A DNA stretch of 5,175 nt, taken from Spirochaetota bacterium (GTDB taxonomy: Bacteria; Spirochaetota; UBA4802; UBA5550). The stretch is taken from contig JAKJGD010000196.1 of NCBI GenBank assembly GCA_022704585.1, forward strand, positions 1 to 5,175. Direction: 5' to 3'. The notes under the pieces are model-generated. The model ran no database searches. It was not told the DNA's origin and saw only the letters and a list, made by a program, of their open reading frames with translations. Position numbers and translations under genes: made by a program. Below, piece by piece: positions 1-5,175 of this stretch (positions within the stretch are counted from its first letter, which is position 1; every line of letters starts with the position of its first letter).

Positions 1-951
1 CTGTATGGTATGAGTTTCCTCGTACCCGCCGATTGTTAAAAGGAAGTTACCGCGGTCTGTGCGGGCAACGGAATCCACTCGCTTGTCTATCAGCCTCAGG
101 AGCCCCATCTGCGGCAGTTCTGAATCGAAGATCTCTTTCAGCCTGAAGCCAGGTACAGAGGCCGGCATCATAGGGATCTCGAAAACAGGTACACCCAGGA
201 GTTGGTGGAGATGCGCCAGGATGACCTGGGTTCGTTTAATTCCGAGAACCGCCGGGAACCCTACGGAAACCGCGTCACACAGGCGGGGCTTGATCAGTGC
301 AGCCAGTTCCACGCGGGTCGCCGACAGCTCCAGGGCACGCGCCAGATGTACGGCGTGGATCTCGGTGCGCCCCGACATGCCGGGAAATTCGACGCGCAGC
401 GGCCGGATGGCGGGCCATTCTTCCTGCAGTGTAGCCGCAATCTGCCGCGCGCTGAACTCCTTGAGCCCTTTAAAGTCGACGATAAGACAGGGCGCTTTCT
501 TTTCATAAGCCTCCACGCCGGCCCACATCGATTCGGGGACACAATAAGAATATTTCAGCGTGCCCATTGAGGTGATCATCTTCTGGTTGAGATTCTTATC
601 ATAATGGAACTTCATCCCCTTCGCATTGAGGAACGATACGATTTCATCGAATGAACGCTGAATGTTCTCGTCACTGACTCGAGTGTAGGGATGATGCGAT
701 CCGGATGCCCTGAGGGCTGCCATGGCATCCCAGGGACGGCTCCACAGTTTTTTTTCCTCAACGGGGTACACCGACAACAGGTCGAAAAGGCCGCTGGTAA
801 ACAGAGTGCCCCCGGCGCTGCCGGCCTGCACGGTAGAAAGCTTCCGGTTCACGGCGAAAAGCGACGCTGCCATACCCGCTATTCCGGAACCGATGACCAT
901 GATATCGAAAATATGTTTTGAATCGTAGTTGTGGGATTTAGGAAGTGCCAT
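1..951 (-). CDS. glpB: Anaerobic glycerol-3-phosphate dehydrogenase subunit B, 3'-truncated by the window edge
   Basis: The frame is open from an ATG at 951-949 to the left edge, giving 317 residues without a stop. E. coli GlpB is about 420 residues, so the C-terminal quarter is missing. The N-terminus carries a Rossmann dinucleotide-binding motif (IMVIGSGIAGMAAS, GxGxxG at residues 21-26). Segments recalled from E. coli GlpB recur in order: FTSGLFDLLS (51-60; FSSGSLDLLS in E. coli), HHPYT (86-90; HPYS) and a T-x-x-GTL block (127-132). GlpB is the FMN-binding flavoprotein subunit of the GlpABC complex, which oxidises sn-glycerol-3-phosphate anaerobically. It starts 18 nt after the glpA stop. 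AAGGAG overlaps that stop codon (966-971), but its 14-nt spacing to the ATG is long. No closer in-frame start exists upstream, and the next Met (residue 18) lacks a ribosome site. It is almost certainly co-transcribed with glpA. A glpC gene may follow outside the window. Confidence 0.9.
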   Translation of the reverse strand, partial: MALPKSHNYDSKHIFDIMVIGSGIAGMAASLFAVNRKLSTVQAGSAGGTLFTSGLFDLLSVYPVEEKKLWSRPWDAMAALRASGSHHPYTRVSDENIQRSFDEIVSFLNAKGMKFHYDKNLNQKMITSMGTLKYSYCVPESMWAGVEAYEKKAPCLIVDFKGLKEFSARQIAATLQEEWPAIRPLRVEFPGMSGRTEIHAVHLARALELSATRVELAALIKPRLCDAVSVGFPAVLGIKRTQVILAHLHQLLGVPVFEIPMMPASVPGFRLKEIFDSELPQMGLLRLIDKRVDSVARTDRGNFLLTIGGYEETHTIQ

Positions 952-969
952 ATATGCCGTGCAGACTCC

Positions 970-2526
970 TTATTTCGATTGGGTGTACAGCTCTTCATCG
1001 AAGAGACCGCAGTGGATGGATTCCATTAGCTCTGCCTGGATCATCTGGTCCCCCCAGAGGATGGCGTGAATTCCCTTCCACCGTTCCTGGAAAAATCGTC
1101 CGATATCGGCGAGCCCTTCCCGGGTTTTGAATTCGCCGCATTCATACAGGTAGGCCAGCGCGCGGGGACCACAGAAGGCCCCCTGGCAGGCTCCTCTGCC
1201 AAGTCGGGTTCTCATGCAGATATCAACCAGGCCCGGCTTTTCGTTCGAATGCCTGAGAGAGGCGATTACTTCGTCGATGGCCGTCTTTGTGACCATTTCG
1301 CATTCGCAGATCATGATGTCGTCTGTATTGTGTGAACGCATCCATTTCCTGGGGGACAGGCCCGGTTCGGTCCACTGGCAGTCGTCGGTGACGGGAAGCA
1401 TCTCGGTCCTTGTGAGGCAGGGTGCCGACACACCCATTTTACCGCACACCTGGTCTGAGGTTTTCTCGGCCATGAGCCTGAAGGTTGTGAGCTTGCCGCC
1501 GGTTATGGTGGTGAAGTTCTCCACATTATCCTTGGCGTGGTCCAAAAGCGCGAACCCCCGGCTCACCGACCGCCCGTCGCCCCCGCCGCTTTTGCCAAAC
1601 AGGGGGCGGACCCCGCAGTAGGCACGTACGAAACGGCTCTTCTCCAGTACGGGCACCATGACGGCGCCTTCGCGCACAATCAGGTCCGTTTCCTCCACCG
1701 TGGGATGTATGACATCAGGGTCCTGCACCGGAGTCGATGTCGTACCGATGATGGACACCGTGCCGCCGGGAACAAGAATGTCGGCGTCTGACGGCTTCCG
1801 GAGACGGTTGATTATCCGATAATTGATCCTGTCGTTGGTGACCAAAAGGGTGCCCTTGGAATACTGCATTTCGATGTCGATGCCGGCCAGGCGGCACACC
1901 TGGTTCGCCCAGGCCCCGGTCGAGTTGACCACCTGTTCGGCCTCAATATAGAACTCTTCTGCAGTATCGACGTTGCGAAGCAGTGTGCGCTTTATTTTTC
2001 TTCCGCTGATATCGAAACCGATAACGCGTGATCTCCTGAGCAGCCGCGATCCCCTGGACACTGCCTGGCTCATGTTTAGAAGGGACAACCTGAATGGATC
2101 TATGGAGGCGTCCTCGACCTTGTAGGCCGCTATGACGTTTTTTGACAAAGTCGGCTCCAGGTAGCGCGCCTCCTCGGGAGTTGATGGTTCGCAGGGTACG
2201 CCGCACTGAGCGCAAAAGGACGGATAATCGGCTATGAATTTTTCGTCGTCCCCACCGACAGCAACAAAGAGGCCGCCGGTGTCCTCAATGCACTGCGGCA
2301 TCAATTTTTTGATTATATCCCCTTCCTGTTTGCATTCCCGGGCCGCTTCCTGATCGTTGGACACGTAACGTCCGCCGCTGTGCAGGAGACCGTGGTTGCC
2401 GCCGGAAGCGCCGGAATTCAAATCGCCCTTTTCCACGAGTATGCACTGGATACCGCGCAGCGCCAGGTCCCTGGCTATTGCCGTCCCCGTTGCGCCGCCG
2501 CCTATGATGAGAACCTGAGTCTGCAA
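970..2526 (-). CDS. glpA: Anaerobic glycerol-3-phosphate dehydrogenase subunit A (FAD catalytic subunit with BFD-type [2Fe-2S] domain)
   Basis: The protein has 518 residues; E. coli GlpA has 542. It oxidises sn-glycerol-3-phosphate to dihydroxyacetone phosphate using FAD. The N-terminus is a DAO-type FAD fold: LIIGGGATGTAIARDLALRG (GxGxxG, G9-G11-G14), then NHGLLHSGGRYV (44-55), NSTGAWAN (201-208) and ITGGKLTTFRLMAE (341-354), the last nearly as in E. coli. Residues about 403-460 form a BFD-like [2Fe-2S] domain with C407-x-C409 and, in RTRLGRGACQGAFCG, C447-x4-C452. The tail contains FFQERWKG...WGD (479-493), which resembles the E. coli C-terminus, so the protein looks full length and intact. 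The start is TTG (2526-2524): AAGGAG lies 7 nt upstream, no in-frame ATG precedes it, and a stop lies nine codons upstream. Length and the GlpB neighbour separate it from aerobic GlpD, which lacks the BFD domain. Confidence 0.97.
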   Translation of the reverse strand: MQTQVLIIGGGATGTAIARDLALRGIQCILVEKGDLNSGASGGNHGLLHSGGRYVSNDQEAARECKQEGDIIKKLMPQCIEDTGGLFVAVGGDDEKFIADYPSFCAQCGVPCEPSTPEEARYLEPTLSKNVIAAYKVEDASIDPFRLSLLNMSQAVSRGSRLLRRSRVIGFDISGRKIKRTLLRNVDTAEEFYIEAEQVVNSTGAWANQVCRLAGIDIEMQYSKGTLLVTNDRINYRIINRLRKPSDADILVPGGTVSIIGTTSTPVQDPDVIHPTVEETDLIVREGAVMVPVLEKSRFVRAYCGVRPLFGKSGGGDGRSVSRGFALLDHAKDNVENFTTITGGKLTTFRLMAEKTSDQVCGKMGVSAPCLTRTEMLPVTDDCQWTEPGLSPRKWMRSHNTDDIMICECEMVTKTAIDEVIASLRHSNEKPGLVDICMRTRLGRGACQGAFCGPRALAYLYECGEFKTREGLADIGRFFQERWKGIHAILWGDQMIQAELMESIHCGLFDEELYTQSK

Positions 2527-2533
2527 TTCAATT

Positions 2534-2539
2534 CTCCTT
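2534..2539 (-). promoter_or_regulatory. Ribosome binding site of glpA that fixes a TTG start
   Basis: AAGGAG on the minus strand lies 7 nt before the TTG at 2526-2524. A second TTG at 2531-2529 is out of frame and too close to the Shine-Dalgarno sequence. No ATG or GTG in frame precedes the GlpA Rossmann motif, and TAA occurs nine codons upstream at 2553-2551. Confidence 0.8.
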
Positions 2540-2569
2540 ATGACTAGATGTTACGATTAATCAGTCATA
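2539..2569 (-). promoter_or_regulatory. Imperfect inverted repeat abutting the glpA ribosome binding site
   Basis: TATGACT (2539-2545) is mirrored by AGTCATA (2563-2569). An inner GAT/ATC pair (2547-2549 with 2560-2562) adds three pairs past one bulged base. The 8-bp palindrome GATTAATC (2555-2562) overlaps the inner right part. In mRNA the 3' arm would run directly into AAGGAG. As DNA it could be an operator overlapping the -10 region. Which of these applies depends on the unmapped transcription start. Confidence 0.4.
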
Positions 2570-2580
2570 TTTTTTGTCAA
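2553..2580 (-). promoter_or_regulatory. Possible sigma-70-type promoter of glpAB
   Basis: A perfect TTGACA (2580-2575, minus strand) lies in an A+T-rich stretch about 50 bp before glpA. The best -10 candidate at 16-bp spacing is AATCGT (2558-2553), which matches only 3 of 6 consensus positions. A weak -10 next to operator-like repeats would suit an activated promoter. The -35 is clear but the assignment is tentative. Confidence 0.4.
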
Positions 2581-2624
2581 TACTTATAGGATGTTTTTTC
2601 TGCATTTAGTGTATCATGAATGGA

Positions 2625-2642
2625 TTAACGATATTTCGTTAA
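2625..2642. promoter_or_regulatory. 18-bp perfect inverted repeat, candidate operator upstream of glpA
   Basis: TTAACGATATTTCGTTAA consists of perfect 7-bp arms (TTAACGA/TCGTTAA) around a 4-bp spacer, the geometry of a dimeric regulator site. Its near edge is 45 bp upstream of the TTGACA hexamer. The arms do not match the recalled FNR, Rex or E. coli GlpR consensus well, so no regulator is assigned. Confidence 0.45.
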
Positions 2643-2678
2643 AGAATATACTCGTATAAGTATTATAAGATTACAATA

Positions 2679-2704
2679 AAAAATACCGGACTCCCGGTAT
2701 TTTT
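2679..2704 (-). terminator. Rho-independent terminator, probably bidirectional, between the two units
   Basis: AAAAATACCGG (2679-2689) pairs perfectly with CCGGTATTTTT (2694-2704) across a 4-nt loop, an 11-bp stem. Read on the minus strand, the 3' arm continues as TTTTTTATT, a usable U-tract. The A-rich 5' arm gives the plus strand a U-tract too. It lies about 235 nt beyond the activase stop and about 150 nt before glpA. It therefore ends the activase transcript, or less likely acts as an attenuator in a long glpA leader. Confidence 0.8.
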
Positions 2705-2705
2705 A

Positions 2706-2940
2706 TAGGTGAGGATATGATTTGCGGAAGACCTGCCAGGCATCAAGCAGGTTCGGTATCGGGCCGGCATATTCCATCCCGCTGGGATGGAGAGAGTAAT
2801 TTCTGAAACAAGCGGGGAAAGTCCGGCGGATATATCGACTGACGCACGTTGAGGGACGCGGCGTAATCGTTTTGACCGAAGATCACACGGCAGGACTTCC
2901 GGATTAAGACGGATGTCAGAGGGGGAACACGGCCCCAGCC
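2706..2940 (-). other. Gene-free 235-bp stretch between the activase stop and the terminator
   Basis: No convincing gene or tRNA is visible. Base composition resembles the coding regions, in sharp contrast to the A+T-rich 2541-2678 next to it. It is dense in inverted repeats (see 2725-2901). On the minus strand the activase frame stays open for 65 codons past its stop, to TGA at 2745-2743. Another minus frame is open from 2938 to TAA at 2665-2663, but it has no supported start. It may be a 3' untranslated region, a structured RNA or a relic of a dispersed repeat. Confidence 0.5.
2725..2901 (-). repeat. 177-bp element bounded by 13-bp imperfect inverted repeats; candidate structured RNA or MITE-like element
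   Basis: CGGAAGACCTGCC (2725-2737) is mirrored by GGCAGGACTTCCG (2889-2901), with 12 of 13 positions complementary. Inside are an 8-bp hairpin TCCATCCC/GGGATGGA (2773-2780, 2784-2791; 3-nt loop) and a two-part stem CGA/TCG plus ACGC/GCGT (2836-2869). Both closing arms have alternative local partners: ACCTGC (2731-2736) with GCAGGT (2747-2752), and GGACTTCC (2893-2900) with GGAAAGTCC (2817-2825, one bulge). On the minus strand the element ends 20 nt before the terminator. A GATT at both outer flanks (2719-2722, 2902-2905) is too short to prove a target duplication. No known RNA family was recognised. Confidence 0.4.
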
Positions 2941-3729
2941 TTATCGGCCTTTTCGCATCGCGAAAACTGCCGCGCCCAGCGCACCGATAATCTGAGGATC
3001 GACCGGGAGCGCCGTCACCTCAACGTCCAGGATTTTGCTCAGTGCCTTGACCAGTCCCCGGTTCTTTGCGCACCCTCCCGTAACGGTTACTCGTGGCCGA
3101 ACGCCGATCCGCTTCAGGAGGGTAAAACAGCGCTTCGCGACCGCAGACTGTATGCCCGCGGCTATCTCGTCCGGCGGGTTCCGCTTGGCCAGGAGGCTCA
3201 CCACCTCGGTCTCGGCAAAGACGCTGCACTGGGCCGTGACCGCTATCGGCTTCCTCGCTTTCATGGAAAGCTCCGAAAACTGCTCCAGGTCCATCCGGAA
3301 GATACGGCTCATCCCCTCCAGAAAACGTCCGGTCCCGGCAGCGCACTTGTCGTTCATTGCGAACTCCATTACCGAGCCGTCTCCGTTAAGTGAGATCCCC
3401 TTCACGTCCTGCCCGCCGATATCAACGATCGTTTTTATCTCATTGTTGCAATGAAACGCGCCGGCCGCATGGCAGCTGATCTCGGAGATGTTTTCGTTCG
3501 CGAACGGCACCTCGTTCCTGCCGTATCCGGTGCCCACCAGGTATGCCAGGTCCCGGTAGCCTTTCAGGTCCTCCAGCTGCGCGCATGCCTTCTCAAGGGC
3601 GTTGCGGGACGTCTCCTCGGGGTCAATTTCGCTCGGCACGATACAGGACGCGACGATGCCGCTCTCGTCAAGTATTACCGCTTTGCCGGTCGTTGATCCC
3701 ACATCGCATCCGCCGAAATACTTTTTCAT
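2941..3729 (-). CDS. 2-hydroxyacyl-CoA dehydratase activase/reductase ATPase (HgdC/BadF/BcrA family)
   Basis: The protein has 262 residues, essentially the length of HgdC (about 260). These ASKHA-fold homodimeric ATPases carry one bridging [4Fe-4S] cluster. They couple ATP hydrolysis to transfer of one very low-potential electron to a dehydratase or related iron-sulfur partner. Visible motifs are CDVGSTTGKAV (8-18, phosphate-1 loop), DIGGQDVK (103-110, phosphate-2), NDKCAAGTGRF (126-136) with C129, AQCSVFAE (166-173) with C168, and TGGCAKNRGLVKAL (217-230, adenosine region). C129 and C168 correspond to the cluster-ligand pair C127/C166 of Acidaminococcus HgdC. ATG at 3729 is preceded by a modest GGGGTG. 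It lies 61 nt after the stop of the dehydratase-family gene, on the same strand with no obvious strong terminator between, so the two are probably co-transcribed. The family is certain. The partner's substrate is not, so no specific symbol is given. Confidence 0.96.
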   Translation of the reverse strand: MKKYFGGCDVGSTTGKAVILDESGIVASCIVPSEIDPEETSRNALEKACAQLEDLKGYRDLAYLVGTGYGRNEVPFANENISEISCHAAGAFHCNNEIKTIVDIGGQDVKGISLNGDGSVMEFAMNDKCAAGTGRFLEGMSRIFRMDLEQFSELSMKARKPIAVTAQCSVFAETEVVSLLAKRNPPDEIAAGIQSAVAKRCFTLLKRIGVRPRVTVTGGCAKNRGLVKALSKILDVEVTALPVDPQIIGALGAAVFAMRKGR

Positions 3730-3740
3730 ATTACACCCCG

Positions 3741-3750
3741 TTACATGTAA
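3741..3750. repeat. 10-bp palindrome TTACATGTAA upstream of the activase start
   Basis: A perfect palindrome lies 11 bp before the activase ATG, in the 61-nt gap after the dehydratase-family gene. It is short enough to be chance. The gap also has a weak 5-bp GCGGC/GCCGC stem but no U-tract. Confidence 0.2.
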
Positions 3751-3790
3751 TCTGCGGCCACCATGCCGCGCTGACTTTTCAGACCGCCGC

Positions 3791-5175
3791 TCAGGGCGCC
3801 AGTCTCTCCGCCTTCATCACGTTTTCCATGAAATGCTCGACCTGCGTGATCATTCCCTCGTGCGTGACGATCCTCGGGTCGGAGAGATCATAGTCCAGAA
3901 TGAGGAGCGGGATCCCGGCCTCGCGGCACATCTCCCTGAGCACACCGTTCAACGCGGCGGTGTTTTTGCATCCGACATGTCCGGCGACCCAGATCATGTC
4001 CAGGTCAAACTGCCTGTAGATCCTGAATATGTCATCGAGATAATTCTCGGCCGGGCCGCGGGTATGGCGTGCCATCGGCCCCTGCATGATGATGTTCCCC
4101 ATGCCGCGCAGCATCGAATCGGGCGACGACGTGTCGATGAGGGGCAGGCTGTTATAGGTCATGCTGTCTATGATGAGCGTGACACCGTACGTCCGCTCGA
4201 CCCAGCTAAAAATGTCCAGGAAATGAAGGAATGGCGGGTTCCAGAGCACCGCCCGGTACTTCTCATTCCTGACCGCGCCCTTCTTTTCCTCAAGATTTTT
4301 CCGGCACATACCCACGAGGCGCTCATACAGCTTGAGGGACCCCTCAGAGCCGGCGCAGATGTTGAAATGCCAGAGGTGCGGAAGATATACGGCCTCCGCG
4401 GCCAGCGGCGCCGGACGCGTCCGTATCATGTCCCATATCTCCATCTCGAGCTCGGCCATGCGGTTCCGTCGCTCGCAAATATCCCTGAACCTGTTCCAGT
4501 CCATGCGGCCCGGCGTGCAATTCTCGAGCCACGCAATCATCTTCTTCAGATCCTCGGTAAAATATCGCGTGGCACGGTCGTTGTAAAAATTAAAGGGGAC
4601 ATCGAGCCTGTATATCGGGGCGTTTAGCTTTTTTTCTATCAATTCGTATGATGCCATCCCCCCGTCGCAGGGAAGGTTCGACGCGACTATGGCCAGGACG
4701 TCCGGCAGCTTCCCCTTCAGGGCCATGCCCATGGTGCTTTTCGGCAGGCTGCAGATATCGGGCGGAATTCCCTCGTTTTCACTCGCGTCTATGTACTCTT
4801 CCATTGCTATCGGATCAAGCATGGGAAGCAGTATGCCGAGCACTTCCGTTGTCCAGGTATTCAGGCCCATCGCCCGGGCTATTTCCGTGGGGACCATGTC
4901 CTCGTTCATGATGAGACGATCCGGGTGCAGAAAGACCCCTTCGAGAAGATCCCCGATGTTGCAAACAACCGTATAGATGACCAGGCAGATCGCCTCCCGG
5001 TACAGCCCCGCCCTTCCCCGTACCATGCGCCGCATCAGGCCGTTAACTTTCAGAAGGTACCAGAGCCAGTCATATCTCCGTATTTCCCGGACCATGTTTA
5101 CAGGGCCATGCCTCAGCCCGAGACGCACGATCCTCAACCATATTAATATCGAGTATTTGATGAATATGATCTGGT
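3791..5175 (-). CDS. 2-hydroxyacyl-CoA dehydratase D-component family protein, 5'-incomplete
   Basis: The reading frame runs from the right edge to TGA at 3793-3791, about 460 codons, with no stop before the edge. A TTG at 5137 gives 448 residues, but it lacks a Shine-Dalgarno sequence, as do the GTG at 5128 and the ATG at 5095, so the start probably lies outside. Numbered from that TTG, family features are NEDMVPTEIARAMG (78-91), PPDICSLPKS (125-134; C129), ASNLPCDGG (152-160; C157), the C-terminal domain motif AGHVGCKNT (385-393; C390), and GIPLLILDYDLSDPR (408-422). C129, C157 and C390 are the likely [4Fe-4S] ligands, one per conserved block. Residues 1-70 are a helical extension with hydrophobic stretches. 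With the activase it should form an ATP-driven reductive system. It could be one subunit of a dehydratase, a benzoyl-CoA-reductase-like subunit or a double-cubane-type protein; no substrate can be read from the sequence. Confidence 0.88.
   Translation of the reverse strand, partial: QIIFIKYSILIWLRIVRLGLRHGPVNMVREIRRYDWLWYLLKVNGLMRRMVRGRAGLYREAICLVIYTVVCNIGDLLEGVFLHPDRLIMNEDMVPTEIARAMGLNTWTTEVLGILLPMLDPIAMEEYIDASENEGIPPDICSLPKSTMGMALKGKLPDVLAIVASNLPCDGGMASYELIEKKLNAPIYRLDVPFNFYNDRATRYFTEDLKKMIAWLENCTPGRMDWNRFRDICERRNRMAELEMEIWDMIRTRPAPLAAEAVYLPHLWHFNICAGSEGSLKLYERLVGMCRKNLEEKKGAVRNEKYRAVLWNPPFLHFLDIFSWVERTYGVTLIIDSMTYNSLPLIDTSSPDSMLRGMGNIIMQGPMARHTRGPAENYLDDIFRIYRQFDLDMIWVAGHVGCKNTAALNGVLREMCREAGIPLLILDYDLSDPRIVTHEGMITQVEHFMENVMKAERLAP

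Noticed and set aside
2663..2770. 35-codon minus-strand ORF starting at ATG 2770-2768.
   Set aside because: It has no ribosome site, reads through the terminator hairpin and has no recognisable product.
2717..2806. 29-codon plus-strand ORF (ATG at 2717) preceded by AGGTGAGG.
   Set aside because: The Shine-Dalgarno spacing is too short, the ORF runs through the hairpin-rich element, no promoter is evident and the product is low-complexity and unrecognised.
2814..2826. GGGGAAAGTCCGG resembles the conserved GAGGAAAGUCCGG block of bacterial RNase P RNA (plus strand).
   Set aside because: The other conserved blocks, including the 3' ACAGA-type region, are absent from the flanking sequence, and the space before the activase gene is too short for an RNase P RNA of about 350-400 nt.
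2719..2905. GATT/GATT flanks as target-site duplication of an inserted mobile element.
   Set aside because: Four bases are easily found by chance, and the left copy is offset by two bases from the inverted repeat. No transposase or further copy is visible.
3730..3790. Possible terminator or attenuator in the gap between the dehydratase-family gene and the activase.
   Set aside because: Only a 5-bp GCGGC/GCCGC stem is present and no U-tract follows, so read-through is more likely.
3602..4627. Long plus-strand open frame of 341 codons.
   Set aside because: It lies antisense to the dehydratase-family gene and the activase, both strongly supported by family motifs. The translation is rich in His, Arg and Pro with no recognisable domain, typical of a shadow frame.

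Overview
The window holds four protein-coding genes, all on the minus strand, in two apparent transcription units. Two genes run off the edges. Gene content points to a strictly anaerobic bacterium of moderate to fairly high G+C. It carries an anaerobic glycerol-3-phosphate dehydrogenase (GlpA/GlpB type) and an oxygen-sensitive ATP-driven radical system of the 2-hydroxyacyl-CoA dehydratase family with its activating ATPase. A syntrophic or sulfate-reducing lineage or a spirochaete would fit, but nothing here fixes the taxon.

Reading in the direction of transcription, from the right edge to the left. (1) 5175-3791: a 2-hydroxyacyl-CoA dehydratase D-component family protein, open at the right edge, so its start is probably outside. 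(2) 3729-2941: its ATP-dependent activase or reductase (HgdC/BadF type), 61 nt downstream and probably in the same operon. (3) 2940-2527: a 414-bp gene-free stretch in two parts. The part next to the activase (2706-2940) has ordinary composition and many inverted repeats, including a 13-bp closing stem (2725-2737 with 2889-2901). It is followed by an 11-bp terminator hairpin (2679-2704). The rest (about 2541-2678) is strikingly A+T-rich and holds the likely glpA promoter region, with an 18-bp operator-like palindrome (2625-2642) and a TTGACA hexamer. (4) 2526-970: glpA, with a TTG start and a strong Shine-Dalgarno sequence. (5) 951-1: glpB, 18 nt downstream of glpA and cut off by the left edge after 317 codons. 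A glpC-like membrane iron-sulfur subunit would be expected beyond the left edge but cannot be seen.

GlpA and GlpB would together oxidise sn-glycerol-3-phosphate to dihydroxyacetone phosphate and pass electrons toward the quinone pool or another anaerobic acceptor. The activase would use ATP hydrolysis to inject a low-potential electron into the adjacent dehydratase-family protein. No metabolic link between the two units is evident, and the terminator suggests they are transcribed separately. The most interesting points are the structured, switch-like element between the units and the single dehydratase-family subunit paired with an activase, an arrangement seen both in CoA-ester dehydratases and in the poorly understood double-cubane-cluster reductases.
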